A stretch of 7,112 bases of DNA from Clostridiales bacterium (GTDB lineage: Bacteria > Bacillota_A > Clostridia > Christensenellales > Borkfalkiaceae), in the NCBI GenBank assembly GCA_015055785.1, contig SVHQ01000087.1, forward strand, positions 1 through 7,112. Direction: 5' to 3'. The position numbers and the translations under genes were made by a program. Shown here piece by piece: positions 1-6,247 of the stretch. How positions within the stretch are numbered: position 1 is the stretch's first letter; every line of letters starts with the position of its first letter. The notes under the pieces are model-generated. The model was given only the letters and a program-made list of their open reading frames with translations, made no database searches and was not told the DNA's origin.

Positions 1-811
1 TAACAAACAACGTTCGCCATAACGCTTTCAACCGTATGCCTTTTTTTTGAATCAACAAGGCGACTATCAACCCTAAAAAATAATTGGTGAAGGTTGCAAA
101 AAACGCCCACACAAATGTCCATAACAATACTCTCAAAAACACGATTGCAAAATCCGAGCTTCCGCCTGACAGGGAAAACATCGTCTTGAAATTCGTAAAT
201 CCTACCCAATCAAAAAGTTTCCCTGGCGGCGTATGCGCATAGTCGTAATTGGTAAATGCAATAAGCACCATAAAAATAAGCGGCATCACCGTGAAGATAA
301 TCAAGCCCAAAAACGGCAGTGCTAACAAAGGCACGTAAAAACGCTCGTTCAAGACCGTGTGTATATCTTCTCGAAAGCTGCTTATAGGCTGCCCTTGCCG
401 TATGCGCCTATCATTCTCTGCATTCCCCCGTATATTCATATACCATACCATAAGGTATAAAAGAATAACCACAAGGCTGACCACGCCGTATAAAAGTATT
501 AAAAAACTATTATCGCCCGTTATCTTTTCAAAAATTTGCAGATTTTCATTCCATTCTTCACCAGACAGTTTCGTGCCTAAATTTCCCGAAAACAAATGCC
601 CGATATAACCGCCGCCGAAAAATATCATATACAGTGCAAAAAACAATTGCGTTAGTAAATACAGCAAGCCTTTCGCCACTTGACCACGATATAACTGTCC
701 AAAGCCCATGATAAAAAAGGAAATTTTCGTGGCAAGCGATCCGTTTTTAAATGCTAAAATCAAATTCTTGCCTATATTCGATTTTCTTACAGTTTTGTTC
801 TGTTCTCCCAC
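1..811 (-). CDS. malF: MalF-like maltodextrin ABC transporter permease, C-terminus cut by window edge
   Basis: Inner-membrane permease subunit of a carbohydrate ABC importer; by family it pairs with a MalG-type permease and an MsmK/MalK-type ATPase to pass sugar from the binding protein into the cytoplasm. I translated 270 codons from a GTG at 811 with no stop before base 1. An N-terminal FIMGFGQLYRGQ segment (residues 33-44), typical of Gram-positive MalF-like permeases, precedes hydrophobic stretches at about 48-70, 103-124, 161-187 and 224-255. The segment PLLALPFLGLIIFTVMPLIF (161-180), then AFTNYD and PPGKLFDWVGFTNFKTMF, is characteristic of the family. The EAA loop that contacts the ATPase should lie in the missing part. 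The GTG start is chosen because GGAGG (821-817) lies 5 bases upstream; an in-frame GTG at 823 has no such site. It starts 33 bases after the binding-protein stop, so the two are almost certainly co-transcribed. Maltodextrin specificity is inferred from the neighbours. Confidence 0.93.
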   Translation of the reverse strand, partial: MGEQNKTVRKSNIGKNLILAFKNGSLATKISFFIMGFGQLYRGQVAKGLLYLLTQLFFALYMIFFGGGYIGHLFSGNLGTKLSGEEWNENLQIFEKITGDNSFLILLYGVVSLVVILLYLMVWYMNIRGNAENDRRIRQGQPISSFREDIHTVLNERFYVPLLALPFLGLIIFTVMPLIFMVLIAFTNYDYAHTPPGKLFDWVGFTNFKTMFSLSGGSSDFAIVFLRVLLWTFVWAFFATFTNYFLGLIVALLIQKKGIRLKALWRTLFV

Positions 812-816
812 CGTCG

Positions 817-824
817 CCTCCACC
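817..824 (-). promoter_or_regulatory. Ribosome binding site of malF
   Basis: On the minus strand the sequence GGTGGAGG ends 5 bases before a GTG at 811-809. This places translation initiation at GTG 811 rather than at the in-frame GTG at 823-821, which overlaps the site itself. The spacing is slightly short but normal for a GGAGG core. Confidence 0.7.
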
Positions 825-844
825 TTTATAAGGATTCGCCTATA

Positions 845-2128
845 TTATTCCTCTGTATCTACGCCCTTATTCGTTGTCTTTTCTATCGCAGAAACACAAG
901 CTTTTAATTGTGCTTTCAAATCAAAATTACCGCTCTGCGAACCCGTCACCATAGCACTACCCAAGCCTTCCATGGGCACCCACAACGTAGATGGTACTTC
1001 CGTTTGAATTTTACTATGCTCTAACTGTTGCGTAATGGCTTTTGCACAAACGTCTGCTTGCACTTTCTCTTCTTTACGCGCTTCTATATTCGTCGGGACG
1101 TAACCGCGTTCTTCAAAATGCTTCACCTGATTTTCTTTGTTTGTATAGAATTCCGCAAAATCCATCGCGTCTGTTTTATGCTTGGAGTAATTATTTACGC
1201 CCATCAATTTATAACCTGCAAAAGAAGTAAGCTGCACTTGTTCTTCGTTTGCCGTCCCTTTATTTAAAGTATACGTCGGCAATTTCGCCGCCGCAAAATT
1301 TTCCTTTAACGCGCCTTCAATTGCCGTTCTGTTCCAAGTCCCTGAAACCGCCGCCACAATCGAACCGTCACTAAAGCCTGCTGTGATTTTGGAATCGTTC
1401 GCATCCGCTTTAAAACGGCTGTCCTTTGCCAAATTCCACATAGCTTCCGTCACAGCCTCACCCGTTGTATTGTCGAAATCACAAGTAATGCTTGTTTCCG
1501 CAAGATTGTCATCATACGTCACTTCATACCCCAAGCCCTTACCAAAGAAAAACGCCGTAGAATACCAACCGTCTGTCAATGGATAAGCAACTTGCTTGCT
1601 CGCACTGCACTTACTCAAAATCCCATCCATGCTCTGTACGTCCGCTTCCGAAAAAACAGATTTATCGTAATAGAGGAAGAAAGTGTTGTCTGTATACGGC
1701 ATACCATACACACCTTCCGTTCCCTTTACTTTCATCGTAACCGACTGAATCGCAACTTCCGCATTCGCCTTTTTAAGGCGGTCTAAACGCTCCCCTGCAA
1801 TTCTTGCCAAAGCATCACCGTTAATAAGTTTGCTCAACTGGTCATTTAAACAAGAATATACGTCTGCCGCATTTTCCACGTCGTTCAGCACACGCGTAGC
1901 TACGTCGTTTTCCCCTTGAATATCAATGACGAATTGGTATTTTTTATCAGGGTGTTTTGCTTCAAATTCTTTCGCCACTGCCGTAGCAAATGGTTTATCT
2001 GCTTCGGATACCCAAACAGTTAATTTAATGACGTCCGCGTCCATTGCCCCGTTACAACTACAACCCACAGCCCCTGCCATAGCAAACATTGCCATAAGAC
2101 CGCATACGATTTTTGTTTTTTTATTCAT
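845..2128 (-). CDS. malE: MalE-like maltodextrin-binding lipoprotein of an ABC transporter
   Basis: Extracellular solute-binding protein (family 1) that delivers malto-oligosaccharides to the permease encoded next. It has 427 residues, a usual length. Residues 1-22 form a lipoprotein signal peptide (NKKTK basic start, hydrophobic 7-21) and AVGC at 20-23 is a lipobox-like site, so Cys23 would be lipid-anchored. The mature part opens with KLTVWVSEADKPF (35-47), the usual first strand and helix of this fold. SGTWNRTAIEGAL (262-274) followed by AAAKLPT matches the MalE region around the sugar-contacting Trp of the C-lobe, and PSTLW (379-383) may supply another aromatic. FAGYKLMGVNNYSK (303-316) and HFEERGYVPTN (337-347) are also typical of Gram-positive homologues. 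The ATG at 2128 is chosen over the longer in-frame opening at 2320 because of a strong Shine-Dalgarno site and the signal peptide. Besides Cys23 and Cys25 the mature protein has five cysteines (93, 174, 216, 361, 411). The sugar bound is inferred from context. Confidence 0.93.
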   Translation of the reverse strand: MNKKTKIVCGLMAMFAMAGAVGCSCNGAMDADVIKLTVWVSEADKPFATAVAKEFEAKHPDKKYQFVIDIQGENDVATRVLNDVENAADVYSCLNDQLSKLINGDALARIAGERLDRLKKANAEVAIQSVTMKVKGTEGVYGMPYTDNTFFLYYDKSVFSEADVQSMDGILSKCSASKQVAYPLTDGWYSTAFFFGKGLGYEVTYDDNLAETSITCDFDNTTGEAVTEAMWNLAKDSRFKADANDSKITAGFSDGSIVAAVSGTWNRTAIEGALKENFAAAKLPTYTLNKGTANEEQVQLTSFAGYKLMGVNNYSKHKTDAMDFAEFYTNKENQVKHFEERGYVPTNIEARKEEKVQADVCAKAITQQLEHSKIQTEVPSTLWVPMEGLGSAMVTGSQSGNFDLKAQLKACVSAIEKTTNKGVDTEE

Positions 2129-2136
2129 GGTTATTT

Positions 2137-2142
2137 CCTCCC
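2137..2142 (-). promoter_or_regulatory. Ribosome binding site of malE
   Basis: GGGAGG on the minus strand, 8 bases before the ATG at 2128, is near-perfect. It decides the start in favour of 2128 over the upstream ATG at 2320, which lies inside the phosphorylase gene. Confidence 0.85.
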
Positions 2143-2194
2143 TGCCTAAATCCATAGACACCATTTTCTTATAGTTTTTCTTTTTTCGATGAAT

Positions 2195-2224
2195 TTTATA
2201 CAAGAAAGAAAAAATCTCCGCCAA
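2195..2224 (-). promoter_or_regulatory. Possible sigma-70-type promoter for malE-malF
   Basis: On the minus strand TTGGCG (2224-2219) is followed after 18 bases by TATAAA (2200-2195), about 67 bases before the malE ATG. Matches are partial (four of six at -35, five of six at -10). The -35 box lies in the loop of the hairpin at 2209-2243. In an AT-rich gap such matches arise by chance, so this is tentative, but a promoter here would explain separate expression of the transporter genes. Confidence 0.35.
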
Positions 2225-2243
2225 ATTTAGGAAGAGATTTTTT
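2209..2243 (-). terminator. Intrinsic terminator or attenuating hairpin after the phosphorylase gene
   Basis: A perfect 10-base inverted repeat, AAAAAATCTC and GAGATTTTTT on the minus strand (2243-2234 and 2218-2209), encloses a 15-base loop in which CC and GG could also pair. The second arm ends in six Ts, followed by CTTTC. It begins 9 bases after the phosphorylase stop codon. The stem is AT-rich, so termination may be partial and allow read-through into malE. Because the arms are A/T-run ended on both strands, it could also act in the other direction, though no plus-strand gene is present. Confidence 0.65.
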
Positions 2244-2252
2244 AACGTCACT

Positions 2253-4568
2253 TTATTCAATATCCCAAACGTGCCGAGCGTATTCTTGAATAGAACGGTC
2301 GGAAGAAAATTTACCTGCATGTGCCATATTCATGATGCATTTCGTTAAAAATTCTTCTTTGCCACATGCGGAAATGCTTTCTAATTTCTTTTTAATATAA
2401 TCAGCAAAATCATGCAGAACTAAATATCGATCAGCATCCGTCCCCGTCAATAAACTATCGTATATCGACTGAAAAAAACCCGTGCCGTTATCATCAAAAG
2501 TACCGTCCACCAAACTATCCACAACGGCTTTTAAGTCACCGTCTTTTTCCAAAATTGCCGCAGGACTATAATTGGCTTTTATTCCCTCTATATCTTCCAC
2601 ACGCGCCCCGAAGATATAATTATTTTCCAATCCCGCTTCTTGACAAATTTCCACGTTCGCGCCGTCCATCGTCCCCAGCGTCACCGTACCATTGAGCATA
2701 AATTTCATGTTACCTGTGCCGCTCGCTTCCATGCCAGCCATGGAAATTTGCTCGGATATATCACTGGCGCAAACGATTTTCTCTGCGTACGATACGTTAT
2801 AGTTTTGCACAAATACAACGCGCAACTTATCCATAACCGACTCATCATTATTCACCTTTTGGGCAATTTCATTGATAAATTTAATAATCGCTTTTGCATT
2901 GTGGTATCCAGGCGCTGCTTTTGCCCCAAAAATAAATGCCGTGGGTTGAAAATCAGGCAATTGGTTTCTTTTTAACCGATTGTAAATATACAAAATGGAA
3001 AATGCGTTTAAAAGCTGTCTTTTGTATTCGTGCAACCTCTTAATCTGAGCGTCGAATATAAAATGCGGCGGCAACGTCACCCCCTCTTTTTTCGCTATAT
3101 AATCGGAAAGCTTTTCCTTGTTTTCTTGTTTGATTTTTAAAAATTCCGCTCGAAAATCTTTATCATCTAAATGTGCCTCTAATCTTTCCAGCTCTCGCAA
3201 ATCAAACAGCCAACCCTCTCCAATCGTTTTCGTTACCAGCTTTGCCATTTTTGGATTGTTTAAAATAAACCAACGGCGGGGCGTGATGCCGTTCGTAACG
3301 TTGACAAACTTATCGGAAAATAAGGAATACCATTCGGCAAAAGTTTCCGTTTTTAAGATATTCGTATGGATTTCCGCTACGCCGTTCACCTTTTTGCTGG
3401 CATATATGGCAAGATTCGCCATGTGTACAATCCCGTCTTTGATAATATAATATTTATCCTGTTCCCAACCCTCAGCGGTCAAATTTTCTTGTATTTCTTC
3501 AATCACACGCAACATCTCAGGCAAAATTTTACCAAGCATATCCACGTTCCAACGCTCTAACGCTTCGCTCATAATTGTGTGATTTGTGAAACAAAAAGTC
3601 TGTTGGGCTATTTCAAAAGCTTGTTTAAAGGGCATACCGCGCAACTCAAGCAAACGGATAAATTCAGGAATCGCCAATACAGGGTGGGTATCGTTTAATT
3701 GAAAAACCTGCACCTTTGCTATATCCTCTAAATTCCCCCCTTCCCTTACGTATTTGCGCAAAAAATCCTGCAAGGACGCCGATACCATCAAATACTGCTG
3801 ACGCAAACGCAAAATTTTTCCCTCTTCCGTATTATCGTTTGGATAAAGCACAGCTGTAATAGACGTTGCCGCAAAATTTTTCACAGCCGTTTCTTGTCCC
3901 TGCATTTTATCAAAAACAAAAAAATCAAACGGCTCCGTCGGTTCGCTTTGCCAAAGCCGTAAGGTGTTGATTACCCCGTTTTTATAGCCAATAATCGGCA
4001 TATCGTAAGGAACTGCATATACGGAAAAATCAGCGTAATCTACTTGCACCCTATCCTGCTCTTTCCGAACACTCCAAGGGTCACCAAAGCACAACCAATC
4101 ATCTGCCGTTTCCTTTTGAAAACCGTCCTCAAATTTTTGCTTAAACAAACCGTAACGGTATCGCAAGCCATAGCCGTCAAGCGGCACATTCACCGTGGCG
4201 GCGCTATCCAAAAAGCACGCCGCAAGACGGCCCAAGCCGCCGTTCCCCAAAGCCGCGTCTTCCACTTCTTCTAAATCTTCCATTTCCGCGCCCACAGAAG
4301 CAAGTGCTTTCTTCGCCTCTGCATAAATACCTAAATTGAGCAGATTGGAAAATACCACACGCCCAATAAGAAATTCTGCAGAAAAATAACCGCAACGCTT
4401 TTTATGTGCATTGCGGCTGTTCTCCCAATCCGTGCAAAGTCCCATCATCGCCGCCTCGGAAAGTGCGTTATACACTTCCTTTACGCCTTCACCATTGCCC
4501 AATCGAGCCCCTTTCACGCGTAAACGGGAATGAAAATCTCTCACAAACTTTTCTTTATTCATTTCCAT
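2253..4568 (-). CDS. glgP: Glycogen/maltodextrin phosphorylase (GT35, PLP-dependent)
   Basis: Cytoplasmic enzyme that removes terminal alpha-1,4-linked glucose with phosphate to give glucose-1-phosphate. At 771 residues it is full length for a bacterial member. Family marks in order: LGNGGLGRLAAC (107-118), VPYDMPIIGYKNGVINTLRLW (186-206), LNDTHPVLAIPE (291-302), TNGITPRRW (425-433), RLHEYKRQLLN (511-521), KAAPGYHNAK (550-559, phosphate/PLP side) and EASGTGNMKFMLNG (614-627), in which Lys622 is the lysine that carries pyridoxal phosphate. No key residue appears changed. The ATG at 4568 is chosen because GGAG (4581-4578) sits 9 bases upstream; a second ATG at 4562 is too far from it. It follows malQ by 78 bases and precedes the transporter genes. 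Glycogen (GlgP) versus imported maltodextrin (MalP) as main substrate cannot be settled from sequence; the malQ and malEF neighbours favour maltodextrin, so the symbol is a family label. Confidence 0.97.
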   Translation of the reverse strand: MEMNKEKFVRDFHSRLRVKGARLGNGEGVKEVYNALSEAAMMGLCTDWENSRNAHKKRCGYFSAEFLIGRVVFSNLLNLGIYAEAKKALASVGAEMEDLEEVEDAALGNGGLGRLAACFLDSAATVNVPLDGYGLRYRYGLFKQKFEDGFQKETADDWLCFGDPWSVRKEQDRVQVDYADFSVYAVPYDMPIIGYKNGVINTLRLWQSEPTEPFDFFVFDKMQGQETAVKNFAATSITAVLYPNDNTEEGKILRLRQQYLMVSASLQDFLRKYVREGGNLEDIAKVQVFQLNDTHPVLAIPEFIRLLELRGMPFKQAFEIAQQTFCFTNHTIMSEALERWNVDMLGKILPEMLRVIEEIQENLTAEGWEQDKYYIIKDGIVHMANLAIYASKKVNGVAEIHTNILKTETFAEWYSLFSDKFVNVTNGITPRRWFILNNPKMAKLVTKTIGEGWLFDLRELERLEAHLDDKDFRAEFLKIKQENKEKLSDYIAKKEGVTLPPHFIFDAQIKRLHEYKRQLLNAFSILYIYNRLKRNQLPDFQPTAFIFGAKAAPGYHNAKAIIKFINEIAQKVNNDESVMDKLRVVFVQNYNVSYAEKIVCASDISEQISMAGMEASGTGNMKFMLNGTVTLGTMDGANVEICQEAGLENNYIFGARVEDIEGIKANYSPAAILEKDGDLKAVVDSLVDGTFDDNGTGFFQSIYDSLLTGTDADRYLVLHDFADYIKKKLESISACGKEEFLTKCIMNMAHAGKFSSDRSIQEYARHVWDIE

Positions 4569-4596
4569 AATCTCGCACTCCTTTTTAAGAGTAATA

Positions 4597-4609
4597 CAAA
4601 CAAAGTTTG
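4597..4609. promoter_or_regulatory. Palindrome upstream of the phosphorylase gene, possible operator
   Basis: CAAAC-AAA-GTTTG is a perfect inverted repeat with 5-base arms, 28 bases before the phosphorylase ATG. LacI-family maltose regulators often bind CAAAC/GTTTG-like half-sites, although usually around a CG centre, which is absent here. No second copy was seen upstream of malQ or malE, so a regulatory role is only a suggestion. Confidence 0.25.
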
Positions 4610-4646
4610 CCTCACTTCTTAACGTTTCATACGAAATTATGCAATT

Positions 4647-6170
4647 TTATCTATCATATTCTTCCGTTAAAGATTTCAGCCAAGCAGCTTTTCTCTTACT
4701 GAAATCTTTTTCAATGAAACGGAAAGTCCAATTTTTATCGGACACCGTGGCTGGTGCATTCAAACGCGCTTCCTCTCCCATACAAAGCACGTCATGCATA
4801 GGAATAATGACAACGTTTGCCTTGGACGCCATCAACAACTCGATAACGCTTTTGCACTCTTCCTCAATCGTTTCCGTAAGATAAGGCGTTTCTGAAGCCA
4901 AACACTCTTCTTCCAACGTTTTTTCAAATGCCTTACGTTCGGTTTTTTCCATGCTTTCCATAAAAGAACGCAACGTATTATTATCGTGCGTACCCGTGTA
5001 AGCAACACAATTCTCATCATATTGCGAGGGTAAATATTCATTTTCAGGGTTTCCGTCAAAGGCAAACTCGAAAACTTTCATGCCAGGATACCCCGTCGCT
5101 TTTAACAAATCACGAACCCCATCGTCGATCACACCCAAATCCTCGGCTATAATCGCGCGGTCTTTAATACTCGCAAACAAGGCTGCTTTGGGTCCGTCCA
5201 GCCATTCCCCTTCCTTTGCCGTTTCTGCATCGGCAGGGATTGCATAATAACGATCGAACGCGCGGAAATGGACAATTCGAATCATGTCGAACAATTGGAA
5301 AGCATAGTGAATACGGTCTATCCACCATTGATAATTTTGCGATTTCAGTTTTTTCCAGTTATAGACGGGATTCCCCCACAACTGACCGTCATCACAGAAT
5401 GCATCGGGCGGCACCCCCGCCAATAAGGTGAGGTTACCCTCTCCGTCCATCATAAATAATTCTTGCCCATATTTCCACGTTTCAACACTATCGTATGCGA
5501 CGTATATCGGCATATCGCCCATAATGGAAATTCCCTTTTCTTTTGCATAATCATGCAACGCATTCCATTGTTTTAAGAAAATAAATTGCGTGAATTGCCA
5601 AAATTCAATTTCCTCTTGATTTTCCTTGATATAAGCGGATAAAACCTCTTTATCGGCTCTTTTATACGGCTCGTCCCACTCCGTCCACGGCTTATAACCA
5701 AACGTTGCTTTTAATGCCATAAACAACGCCGCATCTTTATATTTTCCTTCGTCAAGAAAACTTTGCCACGCTGTATCTGATTTTTCAAAACGCGTATATG
5801 CTTTTTTGAGAATTTCCGCTTTGTACGTAAAAAGCTTGCCGTAATCCACGCGGCGGATATCTTCCCCCCAAGTGTATTCAGAATAATCAGATTTTTCCAG
5901 CAATCCTTCCTTATTTAAAGTATCAAAATCGATAAAATAGAAATTCAATGCATTAGAAGCATAGGATTGATAGGGACTATCCCCATAACTCGTCGGCAAC
6001 AAAGGCAACACTTGCCAAATTTTCATGCCTGCCGATTCCAACCAATCTACAAAAGCATATGCACCATCCCCCAACGTTCCAATTCCCTCTTGTGAGGGCA
6101 AGGACGATATCGGCATTAATACCCCTGCGCTTCTCTCCCAACTATACCCTTTTTTCTCTCTCGTTTTCAT
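4647..6170 (-). CDS. malQ: 4-alpha-glucanotransferase (amylomaltase, GH77) with Val in place of the catalytic nucleophile Asp
   Basis: GH77 enzymes move alpha-1,4-glucan segments between malto-oligosaccharides in the cytoplasm, releasing glucose and building chains the phosphorylase can shorten. The protein has 507 residues, normal length. Positions counted from ATG 6170: RSAGVLMPISSLPS (14-27), the IWQVLPLLPTSYGDSPYQSY donor region (51-70), GDMPIYVAYDSVETW (218-232), GVPPDAF and GQLWGNPVYNW (252-272), AEDLG (342-346, acid/base Glu343) and THDNNT (394-399, stabilising Asp396). The nucleophile motif, normally RIDHFR, reads RIVHFR (298-303): Val300 is encoded by GTC at 5273-5271, one base from GAC. 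The frame is otherwise intact, so this is either a recent inactivating change, a sequence error, or a protein kept for a non-catalytic role. ATG 6170 is chosen because AGGTG (6179-6175) precedes it and GH77 proteins begin near this point; an in-frame GTG at 6191 lacks a suitably placed site. The phosphorylase gene follows 78 bases downstream. Confidence 0.95.
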   Translation of the reverse strand: MKTREKKGYSWERSAGVLMPISSLPSQEGIGTLGDGAYAFVDWLESAGMKIWQVLPLLPTSYGDSPYQSYASNALNFYFIDFDTLNKEGLLEKSDYSEYTWGEDIRRVDYGKLFTYKAEILKKAYTRFEKSDTAWQSFLDEGKYKDAALFMALKATFGYKPWTEWDEPYKRADKEVLSAYIKENQEEIEFWQFTQFIFLKQWNALHDYAKEKGISIMGDMPIYVAYDSVETWKYGQELFMMDGEGNLTLLAGVPPDAFCDDGQLWGNPVYNWKKLKSQNYQWWIDRIHYAFQLFDMIRIVHFRAFDRYYAIPADAETAKEGEWLDGPKAALFASIKDRAIIAEDLGVIDDGVRDLLKATGYPGMKVFEFAFDGNPENEYLPSQYDENCVAYTGTHDNNTLRSFMESMEKTERKAFEKTLEEECLASETPYLTETIEEECKSVIELLMASKANVVIIPMHDVLCMGEEARLNAPATVSDKNWTFRFIEKDFSKRKAAWLKSLTEEYDR

Positions 6171-6174
6171 AAAA

Positions 6175-6179
6175 CACCT
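6175..6179 (-). promoter_or_regulatory. Ribosome binding site of malQ
   Basis: AGGTG on the minus strand, 4 bases before ATG 6170. It would give a 507-residue MalQ. The alternative GTG at 6191 has only a GGAG about 16 bases upstream, too far to be usual. Confidence 0.5.
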
Positions 6180-6247
6180 ATATCTTTTCACTTAAGCGCG
6201 AAATGCACTCCACTTCAATATTGGTTTCTTTCGTTTTTTTTATGCTC

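Noticed and set aside
845..2320. A 491-residue open frame that extends the binding protein 64 codons upstream, through the hairpin and into the end of the phosphorylase gene
   Set aside because: The ATG at 2128 has a near-perfect ribosome binding site and begins a clear lipoprotein signal peptide. The extra 64 residues would bury that signal and overlap the phosphorylase gene.
2640..2975. Plus-strand open frames of 60-110 codons across the window, including 708-1007, 2640-2975 and 3118-3450
   Set aside because: They lie opposite clear minus-strand genes, have no recognisable domain or good ribosome binding site, and their composition is that expected of shadow frames.
4204..4395. Short minus-strand frames inside the phosphorylase gene (4204-4395), malQ (4832-5065) and the M50-like gene (6847-7041)
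   Set aside because: They are out-of-frame readings within long, well-supported genes and show no features of their own.
4610..4646. Possible catabolite-repression (cre) site or promoter in the malQ-phosphorylase gap, around TGAAACGTTAAG on the minus strand
   Set aside because: It does not fit the cre pattern TGNNANCGNTNNCA with correct spacing. The best -35/-10 pair in the gap, TTGCAT-17-TAAGAA, matches only about half of each box.
6171..6191. GTG at 6191 as the malQ start, adding seven residues
   Set aside because: No well-spaced ribosome binding site precedes it, while AGGTG lies just before ATG 6170, and the added residues resemble nothing in the family.
6171..6247. Possible promoter or terminator between the M50-like gene and malQ
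   Set aside because: TTGAAG-17-TTAAGT is a weak match, and the A-run after the stop codon has no hairpin before it. Nothing firm can be supported, so co-transcription with the upstream gene stays open.
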